44,730 nt of DNA from the NCBI GenBank assembly GCA_913031145.1, contig CAJWCO010000019.1:1-44730 (forward strand), given 5' to 3'. Below are positions 1 through 8,058 of the stretch, one piece after another. The notes beneath the pieces were generated by a model. The model searched no databases. It worked only from the letters and a program-made list of their open reading frames with translations, and was not told the origin of the DNA. A program made the position numbers and the translations under genes. Position 1 is the first letter of the stretch; every line of letters starts with the position of its first letter. This stretch comes from an uncultured Cellvibrionales bacterium. GTDB lineage: Bacteria; Pseudomonadota; Gammaproteobacteria; Pseudomonadales; Porticoccaceae.

Positions 1-142
1 AGCCGCAAAGGTGCACGCTGTATGCGACTGGAGTGAGCCGTGAACAAGTGTGTGTGTTCTTCTGGAGCGGCGGACGCCCATCGCTAACATTGCAAATCCG
101 CTATATTTGGATGGGGAATACTGGCAGCTGTATAAACGACCG

Positions 143-874
143 CTAGGTTGTTTCTATCGCTATTGCCCTAACCCAGGTTCCCTCCATGCGCTCTACATTT
201 AACGGCATACTCATGAAGAAAACGCGATCCTGCGTGAGTAATTCTATGTTAGACAGTGGGTAGACAATTGGAATGTTATTCCCCGTCATGGCTCGGTGCG
301 TCGGGCTATTCTCAGGCTCCGGCGCTTGCGTGTTAGTCTCCCAAGAAATACCGGGAACACCCACACCCAACATCTTAATTTTTTTCTCTTCGGCTAACCA
401 GTTGGCCGTGTCGCCGACTAAAACCGGTTGATCATCGTCACTCCAGCAACTTGCCAACAAGACGATATCGCCCTCTCGAACATTAGATAGGTGTTCTGGC
501 AAGATCGACTGACCCTTGATGTGGTCCAGGTTGCATACGCACGCATCGCCATAATACGTGTTAAGCGGCATATCCCAGATGCCCTTCATACCACTTGGCA
601 GAGACGCCCAATTGTCGTTATGACCCACGCCGAGTTGAATATGCGTCCCCATATGCCCGCTCAAACCCCCGATTGGCCAATCCGCGACGGTCCCAACGTT
701 ACTTCCAATCAAGTGCTCAATAGTCCCGTCTTGTTCATTCACTGTCTCTTCGCTGAGCCAGAGCATGCCGTAAACATCGCGCGTGCCAGCATCAATCGTG
801 CCGTCTAAACGGGCAACCCTAGCCACCAGTTCAGCGGTAAGATCCACCACTTTTTTATTCTTTAAGCCAATCAT
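143..874 (-). CDS. Cyclase-family (PF04199, kynurenine-formamidase-like) hydrolase 1
   Basis: A 243-residue protein of the cyclase family, metal-dependent amidohydrolases and lactonases typified by kynurenine formamidase. The family normally carries HxGTHxDxPxH, supplying the metal ligands. Here the matching segment is HMGTHIQLGVGH (residues 74-85): the first two His are kept, the metal-binding Asp is Gln80, and the last His lies one residue further along. No signal peptide, so cytoplasmic. Its ATG overlaps the TGA of the upstream cyclase gene by four bases (ATGA), so the two are translationally coupled and may form a heteromer. It is last in the kinase-cyclase-cyclase block. The substrate is not deducible; hydrolysis of a cyclic amide, lactone or acyl-amide in this catabolic island is inference. 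Confidence 0.85.
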   Translation of the reverse strand: MIGLKNKKVVDLTAELVARVARLDGTIDAGTRDVYGMLWLSEETVNEQDGTIEHLIGSNVGTVADWPIGGLSGHMGTHIQLGVGHNDNWASLPSGMKGIWDMPLNTYYGDACVCNLDHIKGQSILPEHLSNVREGDIVLLASCWSDDDQPVLVGDTANWLAEEKKIKMLGVGVPGISWETNTQAPEPENSPTHRAMTGNNIPIVYPLSNIELLTQDRVFFMSMPLNVERMEGTWVRAIAIETT

Positions 875-1689
875 CGAAGCGACTCCTCTGGTTGGAATGC
901 GACAGATCTGACAAAGCTGGCTTCGAGGTGGGGTATATGAAGTGGCATACCCACATAAAAAACCCGATCTGACGTAAGCGTGTCAAGATTCACCAGCGGG
1001 TGCACAATGGGAATATTTGCGCCCAATAACATACGTCGCACGGGCGAGTTGTCCGGCGCTGCCACTTTAAGATCGTATTGCCATTCAATGCCCGGATAGC
1101 TACAACCCAACATTTTGATTTTTCTGTCGTTAATGAGCCAATTGACCGTGCGGGCTGACAACCACGGCTGATCCAAACCCTTAAACGGGCTCGTCATTAA
1201 CACAATATCTCCGCGCTGAATATTGTCTAAATGATCGGGTAAAATTTCTTGGCCGCGAACATCTCCGGGTAGACTTTTCGTTCGATAGCCTTCGCCCTTC
1301 GGGTATTGCTCACTCTCTGCGAGCGCTCGTGCTTGGAGGTGGGCGAGATTACACACTGCCGCCTCGCCCAGGAATGTTTCAAGATCAAGTTCCCAAAGAC
1401 CCTTTATGTCCTCTGACACCCCAGCCCAATGGCTGATATGCCCCTTACCCCCCTGCACATGTGACCCATTGTGAGACGACATGCGTTCTTGTTTTAACAC
1501 CTCATCACCCTTCGGCGCAGCATAGATGGTAAACAGCGAGTTATCTCCGGGAAACCGCCCTTCCCACATCACCCAAGGTCGTCCGTACGGATCCAATTCA
1601 CCTTCTTCTATGGAACCATTCGTCCTTTTGATACGCGGCACGATACGTGGGCTCAAATCTATCGCTGTATAACCCTCTAATGAGAACAT
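871..1689 (-). CDS. Cyclase-family (PF04199) hydrolase 2
   Basis: A second cyclase-family protein of about 272 residues, clearly related to its downstream neighbour (shared RKIKMLG, ANIPIV.PL, DRVF and MPL segments) but longer by an insertion of about 25 residues near the middle. Its metal segment is HNGSHVQGGKGH, again with Gln where the family has Asp and with the same extra residue before the last His, so the change predates the duplication. I chose the ATG at 1689, which has AGGA five bases upstream. An ATG six codons earlier (1707) has no good ribosome site. Its stop overlaps the start of the next cyclase gene. The kinase gene lies about 100 bases upstream on the same strand. Confidence 0.85.
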   Translation of the reverse strand: MFSLEGYTAIDLSPRIVPRIKRTNGSIEEGELDPYGRPWVMWEGRFPGDNSLFTIYAAPKGDEVLKQERMSSHNGSHVQGGKGHISHWAGVSEDIKGLWELDLETFLGEAAVCNLAHLQARALAESEQYPKGEGYRTKSLPGDVRGQEILPDHLDNIQRGDIVLMTSPFKGLDQPWLSARTVNWLINDRKIKMLGCSYPGIEWQYDLKVAAPDNSPVRRMLLGANIPIVHPLVNLDTLTSDRVFYVGMPLHIPHLEASFVRSVAFQPEESLR

Positions 1690-1792
1690 GCTATTCCTAT
1701 GAGACATAAAATTTCTTTAAGGCTACGCGGTACCGCCCTGCCATACAAACGCGCAGACAAAGATTTCACCCATTACCGCCTTATTATCTCGC

Positions 1793-3070
1793 TTAAATCT
1801 CGGCAAGGCGCATCCGCGCAAACGCAACTTCAGTAAAATCGTCCTTGCCAATAGCGCCCGCCTTAAGGACAAATGACACAGCATCAGGCTCATTGGAATG
1901 GCAGTAGCCACCGGCCAATTCATCAAAGGCGGACACCTGAACCACGTTTATCCCCAACATGTTAATGACTTGGCCGGAGGTTTCTCCTCCAGCAACAATG
2001 AACTTTCGGACACCTAGCTCATAAAGACCCCGTGAAACCTCCCCCAGAATCTGATCGGCACGTTCGGCAGCACCTTCGCGACCGAAAGCTGCTTGGGTGC
2101 GCTTGAGCTCTTTTGCATCCGCCGAAGAGGCAACCCCGACGGGACCCAACGGCAGTCGCGTCTCGGCCCATAACAAAATTTTACTCACATAGTCAGGCGT
2201 TGCCGCAGCTTCAATCAAGTCAACTCTGAATACCGGGTGGTCATTCTCAAAGTAAGCAACTTGCCGCAATGTGGGCGCAGCGCAGCTCCCCGCAATGAGG
2301 GCCTCATAACCGGGGCTAGCAGGCAACAGCGTCTTCCTTGGCGGGTAATTTGAACGCTCATTCTCGCCTTGCAACGCGTTGGCTAAAAAAACGGGTAATG
2401 CATCAGCACCGGTCGTCAAAGGCCAATTTACGGCAACATCTGCAAGGCGCCGCAGGTCCTCGTCGTCGACCGCGTCAACGACATAAAACGTCGGCGCTTG
2501 CGGTCTTGTCAAATGATCCTCAATCGCTGATTTACCGCGGATTAATACGTTGTGAGGCAGCAGTCCCACGGGCTGATTTGATTGCGCTTGCAGTACTTCA
2601 ACAAGGTTGGAGTTCAGCATCGGTGTGACCGGATCGTTACGTTTGAACGACTGTCCCAATGGCGTTGCGCCGACGAACATATGACCTTGGAAAACGGTCA
2701 CCGTATACTCTGGGAAGGCAGGGCAAAATACCGTGTAGTCGGCGCCACTCGCCTCAAGCATAGCTTCGGCCACCGGGCCGATATTACCCTTTTCGGTGGA
2801 ATCAAATGTCGCGCAGTATTTGTAGTAAAAGCGATGACAACCGATGGCTTTTAATGCGGCCACAGTTTGTCGGGCTTCCTTTTGTGCTTCTTCGGGGCTA
2901 ATTAAACGAATTTTTCGGGCCACAACGACCGCCTGAGCCGAGGATTTTGCCACTGCCTCAAGGGCCTCGACACTACTCACCAACGGGCACTCCAACCCTG
3001 CACGCTCCAAAAGGCTCGCCACCATCATGCCGCCTGTTAAATCATCTGCGAGTATCCCAAGCTCAATCAT
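1793..3070 (-). CDS. Four-carbon acid sugar kinase family protein (DUF1537, OtnK/YgbK-like)
   Basis: Cytoplasmic ATP-dependent kinase of the DUF1537 family, whose characterised members phosphorylate threonate, erythronate and related four-carbon sugar acids. Family marks are ADDLTGG at the N-terminus, YYKYCATFDSTEKGNIGPV, CPAFPEYTVTVFQGHMFVG, and VAGGETSG in the C-terminal nucleotide-binding domain. Length (about 425 residues) is normal. The ATG at 3070 is preferred: GAGGG lies about nine bases upstream. A longer frame starts with a GTG that overlaps this ribosome site. It heads a block with the two cyclases. The usual partners of this kinase (PdxA2-type dehydrogenase or a class II aldolase) are not in the window, so the fate of its product is unknown. 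Confidence 0.9.
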   Translation of the reverse strand: MIELGILADDLTGGMMVASLLERAGLECPLVSSVEALEAVAKSSAQAVVVARKIRLISPEEAQKEARQTVAALKAIGCHRFYYKYCATFDSTEKGNIGPVAEAMLEASGADYTVFCPAFPEYTVTVFQGHMFVGATPLGQSFKRNDPVTPMLNSNLVEVLQAQSNQPVGLLPHNVLIRGKSAIEDHLTRPQAPTFYVVDAVDDEDLRRLADVAVNWPLTTGADALPVFLANALQGENERSNYPPRKTLLPASPGYEALIAGSCAAPTLRQVAYFENDHPVFRVDLIEAAATPDYVSKILLWAETRLPLGPVGVASSADAKELKRTQAAFGREGAAERADQILGEVSRGLYELGVRKFIVAGGETSGQVINMLGINVVQVSAFDELAGGYCHSNEPDAVSFVLKAGAIGKDDFTEVAFARMRLAEI

Positions 3071-3244
3071 GACGCAATCCCTCACTGTGTGTAGGACGCG
3101 ATTTTAACTCAACAGGTGTCACTGGCACTAATGCATAAATAGACGGCTATTTTGAATGAAAAAAGTGCCAAGTCACATCGGCTCAAGCGCCTCGAGCCCA
3201 TGCAGTTTTTATCTAACCTGTCTGCAAAAAAATAGGGTGCTTGC

Positions 3245-3302
3245 CCGTCTCAACGCCCCTTTGTAAGTTACGGGGACGGACCGTGGTGGGGCGTTGAGAC
3301 GG
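3245..3302. repeat. Perfect 15-bp inverted repeat
   Basis: CCGTCTCAACGCCCC (3245-3259) and its exact reverse complement (3288-3302) are separated by 28 bases. On the minus strand a run of seven T follows about 12 bases beyond the stem, rather far for an intrinsic terminator of the DUF3604 transcript. An RNA stem-loop, protein-binding site or remnant of a mobile element are alternatives. Confidence 0.7.
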
Positions 3303-3519
3303 TTTGCGAATCACGGTGCTTCGCTAGCCAATCAGGCCTGATAAGGTTTTTAGCCACAGTCTGAACGCAGATCGCGTCGACATGTCCATAAAAACTAGCT
3401 CATGCTAGGTGCGTGTCTTGCCGTGAGGCCTCCATTCATTGCCGGCTCAATGTCGCTGCTCAAAACGTACATCAAGGCGACGGTTTTTTCACTTTTTCGG
3501 CGCGATTAAACACGCATTT

Positions 3520-3530
3520 TTTGGGGGAAA
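3520..3530 (+). promoter_or_regulatory. WWTGGGGGAWW element, copy 1 (TTTGGGGGAAA)
   Basis: Matches the element found upstream of several catabolic genes further right. It lies in the gap between the DUF3604 gene and the kinase start, about 450 bases upstream of the kinase. One of the two weaker TTT-type copies. Confidence 0.35.
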
Positions 3531-3809
3531 GCGCCTTATCTGCTTTTATTATTTATCATGTCCCGAACATGTTTATGCGCTCTTTGACCGCCGGTTAAAT
3601 AACACTGCGCAATGGACGTGACCTTGCCACTTGTCAAAAGCACTCAGCACACCTCATCTTTTAATGTCTGCGCCATCTTTGCCGTCACGACAATCAGTTG
3701 CCTTGATCAGCGGCTAGGGGCCACTCTGCGGTTTGCCCGCGTCCTTTGGCAGTGCGCGGTATGCGCTCATCGAGCTTTGCCGGCGCCGCGCAGATTTCCT
3801 GTCAAGGCG

Positions 3810-5684
3810 TTAGGGCGTATACCAAATGGGCGAGGAGTAAGCACGTTCCTGAATAACCTGCGGCGAGGGTGCACTCAACCGCTGATAGAAATTCGCATCA
3901 TAGGTGGTCCAGCGAAGCGTAGGAATTTCGATGACTCGAACATAATAAAAAGCCGACTCGTCGCGCTTGAAACTTGGGTCAACCCAAACAGCGGCGAGGG
4001 TATGCTCGCCGATGGAATTTAGATACGTGGCGTTCTCAATATCGACGCTTGACCCTACAGGGGGCAACTGACCATCCTCAGTCAATCGTCGATCACCCGA
4101 CCAATCGACCTCACTAATTTTTTCATGTAACTGACCCGAAGTATCGCGCCAACCCTTGATAATTTGGATGCGATCTAGATTCGCCCCACGGGGGTCTTTA
4201 ACCGCGCTGATAAGAAAGCTCGGTGCGCGATCAGTACTCGACCCCAATAGGTCTCCCCCCATCGGCACACCCTTTTGATAACCGATCTCGGCGAAATCTG
4301 GGCGAAGCAGATCATTCGGCTGAAAATCCCAACCCGCAAAGAAACGCAGCGAGATGCGCGGCCCACTTGTGGCATAGACTTCACGCCGCCTGAGTGCCGA
4401 AAAAATCGCCTCGCGCGTGTTTTCAGTCGCCCAAACCGCGGCATATCCCGATGCAGAATAAATGGATGCGTTGTTCGCTCGATAAGGACTCGGTTGGTGA
4501 CTCGCTGTCTTACCCCAGAAATTTTCCTCACGCGCCGTCGCTAACCCCGTGTGCGAATCGGTTGAGCCAAGCATGCCAAACTTGAAAGGGTTCACGCCCA
4601 CTTGCGCCTCAAGTTGCAAGCCTGTTTTTAATGCACCTCGAGCAAACGACTGTTTAGCTTGATCCAGCTTAGCCATATCTCCCGGGCGAGAAAATTTGCT
4701 CATCATGTCCCACCATATTTTTTCATGCCCGGCAAAATTATCACTCGGCGATATTAAAGGTGCCGTTTCACTGTCTCCTTTTATTTGCGTCACCTCCATC
4801 AACGGCTCAATTGAAGCGCGCGTTTTAGCGTATTGAGCCGTGATCTTTTTTCCGTCAAAGGTTGTCGGTTTAAACATGTTGCCGCGGCTAAGGTTACTGT
4901 TGTGCGGGATTGAGAGGACATCACTCCCAGTGGTTTTTCGGTACCGTTCCAAAAATGCCCATAAATCCTCCGGGTTATCGCTGTCAAAAGCTGAAAAAGG
5001 GATGATCTTCTTGGTATGGACGGGGCCTCCCGCGAAAAGAACGTTCCGATGCAACATCCCGCTGGAATATTCATAGCCCGCAAACGTGGTAAAATGACCC
5101 GGGTCATTGTGCTTTTCGGCGCTATCGACAACCTCGTGCCAAATATGCCGCTTAAAGTCGTCGTCTAGTAAAAATTTTTGGGATTTTAATGATTTACCTT
5201 TTTGAAGTGCGTGACTTGCGGCCTGATATTCGGCTTCTGTCGACGCCCCCAGCGCCTGCTCTGTTGACGGCAAACGTCTTAACGCGTCAAAAACACGTCT
5301 ACCGGCTTCTGCGTTAATTAACGCGGGATGCTTGGCCGCAAGCTGGGGAAATACCCCCATATTTTCAGCATGATCTGCCACCATCATAAAATCGAGCGCG
5401 TCCAACAATTGCGCGTATTGGCCATCGGAACGAATTTTTTCTCCCTTAGCGAATCGATAAGCGTCGTCAGGTGTTATCCTCGCGCCCATCGAGTAGGCAT
5501 CTGCAGACACGTATGTGTGAACATGAGTGTCGCCCCAATAGAGATGACGGGGATACGTTTGGCGCACTGCAGGCGCATAGGACTCAGCCCCCCAAACATT
5601 CACCGAGGGTAGCCCCGCACACACCCACATTAGCCATATTAATAGCGACGCACGACGTCTTGCAAAACATCCTACGCCCGTCAC
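3810..5684 (-). CDS. Exported DUF3604 (PHP-like metallohydrolase) protein
   Basis: A 624-residue DUF3604 protein, distantly related to PHP-type metal-dependent phosphoesterases. GDTHVHT (residues 51-57) and MVADHAE near residue 117 supply typical metal-binding Asp and His residues, and STDSHTG further on supplies another pair. The N-terminus has an Arg-rich n-region, a hydrophobic stretch (LLIWLMWVCAGL) and a likely cleavage site near VWG-AE, so it is probably periplasmic. The start is a GTG, with GAGG eleven bases upstream. It is the last gene of the run gldA-like / ADPRG / ECH / ADPRG / DUF3604, 37 bases after its neighbour. The substrate of the family is not established to my knowledge. 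Removal of a phosphate- or sulfate-type ester before import is inference. Confidence 0.9.
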   Translation of the reverse strand: MTGVGCFARRRASLLIWLMWVCAGLPSVNVWGAESYAPAVRQTYPRHLYWGDTHVHTYVSADAYSMGARITPDDAYRFAKGEKIRSDGQYAQLLDALDFMMVADHAENMGVFPQLAAKHPALINAEAGRRVFDALRRLPSTEQALGASTEAEYQAASHALQKGKSLKSQKFLLDDDFKRHIWHEVVDSAEKHNDPGHFTTFAGYEYSSGMLHRNVLFAGGPVHTKKIIPFSAFDSDNPEDLWAFLERYRKTTGSDVLSIPHNSNLSRGNMFKPTTFDGKKITAQYAKTRASIEPLMEVTQIKGDSETAPLISPSDNFAGHEKIWWDMMSKFSRPGDMAKLDQAKQSFARGALKTGLQLEAQVGVNPFKFGMLGSTDSHTGLATAREENFWGKTASHQPSPYRANNASIYSASGYAAVWATENTREAIFSALRRREVYATSGPRISLRFFAGWDFQPNDLLRPDFAEIGYQKGVPMGGDLLGSSTDRAPSFLISAVKDPRGANLDRIQIIKGWRDTSGQLHEKISEVDWSGDRRLTEDGQLPPVGSSVDIENATYLNSIGEHTLAAVWVDPSFKRDESAFYYVRVIEIPTLRWTTYDANFYQRLSAPSPQVIQERAYSSPIWYTP

Positions 5685-5721
5685 TGTGCTCGTCGCCTCA
5701 CGTCAGTAATACTGTTTCACG

Positions 5722-7116
5722 CTAAGCACCGGCCATCGCCGAGACTTTGCGATAAACCTGTAACGTGCGCTCTGCCAAGTCTGACATGGTCACTTCCTGA
5801 AAGCCGATAACACTGGGTCTAATCGTGTCATTCAAAGGCGCGACCAAAATTGAGTCCATTGCCTTCGCACCCATCGCCGCACCCGTAATCGAGCCACAGG
5901 TTGCACCGTTACAGTCGGTATCGAGGCCACCTTCCACAGATCTACAGATCGATTGATGAACATCCATCTGGCCAAAGATCATCGCGCCAATAACAACCAA
6001 TGCGTTATTGACCGTATGGACGCCATTTAGATCGCCATAGTGCGCGTCCACCCAATCCATATAGCCTTCGAAATCATCGTGCACCTGCGCCTGCTGCAAC
6101 GCATTTCGGCAGGCTTCAGCAAGCTTCGAATTTTTCGGTATCTCGGACAACCCGATCGCTACAAGTGTGTAGGGATCATTCTCAACAAAAGCCGCTGCCA
6201 CGATGGCCGCAAACAACATTTCCCCGTAAATACCGTTAGCCCGATGCGTCCAACTCGCATCGCGAAATGCGAATTCGGCGGCCAGTTCGGGGTTCCCAGC
6301 ACAGGCATAACCCCATCCATCAGCGCGAATCTGCGCGCCAATCCATTCTCGATAAGGATTCCGGTTGCTACTGGTGTAGTCACTGGTCACCCAACTTCGA
6401 GTCGTCGTGTCGCTTCTTCTGGGCACGGCGTTGTTGTAGTTGAGAATGGCCTGAGACTCTGCTGTACAAATAGCGTTGTAAGGCAGACAAGAATTCCAAA
6501 ATGTTGCAATGTCGTGCCAACTAAAACTGGGCCCCACCTTTTCTAGTATCGCCAGAGCAATCAGCGTGTAGTGAATGTCGTCATCGGGCTCCATATAAGT
6601 AATATTTTCACGCTGTGACTGCGGGGAAAAAAGGGTAAACGCGTCTCCTGCATCAGCACCGCTAAAATAGTCATTTAACGGCCACTGACAACGATTTTCT
6701 AAATAGGTCCTGATCGCCTTCCGACCGCGCATGCCTTGTTGACCCAAAATACCCATATGCTCAACCGGCTTTCCCAGTGCACAGCCAGCCGCGCGTCCCG
6801 TCCATGCTCCGTGAAATTTATCGAGCAGATCGGCTTCTTTAAGGCCACCCATTTGTCGGGGACCTTCTGGCCGCTGCTTGCGAATATTAACGAGGTCATT
6901 GGGCTGAGAGTAGGTAAAATTGGGATCTTTAGATAATTTCGCCAGCTCACTGAAAAGACCGTCCACCGCCTCAAAGTTCATCGCATCATTTTCATCATCC
7001 AACTGCGTTATGTGCTCTTTAAGAGCAATGGGAACCACATACCCCTCATAAGCGCGCTGCACCACTTCCATTTTTAGTAATTGGAGAGGCGATTCCCAAC
7101 CTGTAAATATCATCAT
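5722..7116 (-). CDS. ADP-ribosylglycohydrolase-fold protein 1
   Basis: A 464-residue protein of the ADP-ribosylglycohydrolase (DraG/ARH) superfamily, Mg-dependent hydrolases of N- or O-glycosidic bonds to ADP-ribose and, in catabolic relatives, probably other glycosides. The all-helical domain starts near residue 100 (GAWTGRAAGCALGKPVE). Metal-site motifs are EPDDDIHYT (residues 176-184) and GGLDTDCNGATCG (DTD at 399-401). The first 95 residues are an extra, mostly helical segment not needed for the fold. AAAGGG seven bases upstream supports the ATG. No signal peptide. It lies 69 bases after the enoyl-CoA hydratase gene. A nitrogenase or ADP-ribosylation context is absent, so sugar release from an imported glycoside is the likelier role (inference). 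Confidence 0.9.
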   Translation of the reverse strand: MMIFTGWESPLQLLKMEVVQRAYEGYVVPIALKEHITQLDDENDAMNFEAVDGLFSELAKLSKDPNFTYSQPNDLVNIRKQRPEGPRQMGGLKEADLLDKFHGAWTGRAAGCALGKPVEHMGILGQQGMRGRKAIRTYLENRCQWPLNDYFSGADAGDAFTLFSPQSQRENITYMEPDDDIHYTLIALAILEKVGPSFSWHDIATFWNSCLPYNAICTAESQAILNYNNAVPRRSDTTTRSWVTSDYTSSNRNPYREWIGAQIRADGWGYACAGNPELAAEFAFRDASWTHRANGIYGEMLFAAIVAAAFVENDPYTLVAIGLSEIPKNSKLAEACRNALQQAQVHDDFEGYMDWVDAHYGDLNGVHTVNNALVVIGAMIFGQMDVHQSICRSVEGGLDTDCNGATCGSITGAAMGAKAMDSILVAPLNDTIRPSVIGFQEVTMSDLAERTLQVYRKVSAMAGA

Positions 7117-7185
7117 TTCGTACCCTTTTAACTGTCAGCATAACCCAAGGATCATTCGTCGACCCGCACAAAAAAGCCTACCGTC

Positions 7186-8046
7186 CTATTGGTCAACCTC
7201 GATAGACTGGAAACTCGGTGGACGCTTTTCCGTAAAAGACAACACGCCCTCTTTAAAATCACTGCGCGCTAGACTTTCTCTCATCCATCGATTTGATTCC
7301 TCCATGGCACTTCCTAGTTCTTGATTCAGGTGCCGATAGACTTGCTTTTTCATCATCATGATCGAAATAGGCGCACTGGTTTGGGCTATCGCTTTAAGGT
7401 AATCCTGCGCGTCTGCCACTGACTCGCCCGAAGCTGTGAGCCGGGTGGCATAACCCATTCTGTACGCGTCTTCTGCATCAACTTTTCTAGAACTCCACAA
7501 TATATCCAGCGCGTTCGCAGGCCCTACTAGGCGCGGCAACATCCAACTTGTACCGTGCTCTGCAATCAGGCCGCGAGGTCCAAACGATGTTACAAACCGC
7601 GCATTTCGATCGACAAAACGCAAATCACAGAAAGTCGCATAACTAAAACCCAACCCCGCACAAACGCCGTTTACGGCCGCAATCAGCGGCTTTCTTAGTG
7701 CAAGGAAGTAAGTGGGCGCCAACATAAAATTAGGATCACAATCGGGATTGCCAGGGTTTGCCGCCAGATGTTCGACACTTTTTTTGATGGGCTGCCCCTG
7801 AGCACTCATTGCACTCAGCGCACCCATATCAACGCCCGAACAAAAACCTCTGCCAGCACCCGTTAAAACTGTGCCTATCACGCTTGGATTCCGCTCTGAA
7901 ACATCGAGCGCATGGCGAACTTCAGCTTGCGTAAGATCGGTCAACGCGTTTAACGTTGCCGGGCGATTTAATGTAATCGTTGCCGCGGGTCCGTCGATCT
8001 CATAGAGAATTTCTTGATAAACAGTGCACGGCGTGTCACGAGACAT
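7186..8046 (-). CDS. Enoyl-CoA hydratase/isomerase family protein
   Basis: A 286-residue crotonase-fold enzyme that hydrates or isomerises an enoyl-CoA. Diagnostic segments are ITLNRPATLNALT, the first oxyanion-hole loop GFCSGVDMG, the second, AAVNGVCAGLGFS, and GLIAEHGTSWMLPRLVG, whose Glu is the usual catalytic residue. Length is normal and the protein is cytoplasmic. The gene begins 12 bases after the stop of the larger ADP-ribosylglycohydrolase-like gene, so they are probably co-transcribed and coupled. The ribosome site is weak (GAAAAG). A CoA-ester enzyme between two glycoside-hydrolase-like genes suggests that one substrate yields both a sugar and an acid moiety. Confidence 0.92.
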   Translation of the reverse strand: MSRDTPCTVYQEILYEIDGPAATITLNRPATLNALTDLTQAEVRHALDVSERNPSVIGTVLTGAGRGFCSGVDMGALSAMSAQGQPIKKSVEHLAANPGNPDCDPNFMLAPTYFLALRKPLIAAVNGVCAGLGFSYATFCDLRFVDRNARFVTSFGPRGLIAEHGTSWMLPRLVGPANALDILWSSRKVDAEDAYRMGYATRLTASGESVADAQDYLKAIAQTSAPISIMMMKKQVYRHLNQELGSAMEESNRWMRESLARSDFKEGVLSFTEKRPPSFQSIEVDQ

Positions 8047-8058
8047 AAGGCTTTTCCA

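Larger units (their letters stand above)
3086..3809. other. Gene-free gap between DUF3604 gene and kinase operon
   Basis: About 0.7 kb without a credible gene; the short plus-strand open frames show no family resemblance. It holds the long inverted repeat at 3245-3302 and one copy of the TTTGGGGGAAA element at 3520-3530. The promoter of the kinase-cyclase block must lie here, but I cannot place its -35/-10 with confidence. Confidence 0.5.

Noticed and set aside
1-142. Possible C-terminal coding remnant reading ANPLYLDGEYWQLYKRP on the plus strand.
   Set aside because: It overlaps the end of the first cyclase gene, has no partner sequence in the window and cannot be assigned to a family.
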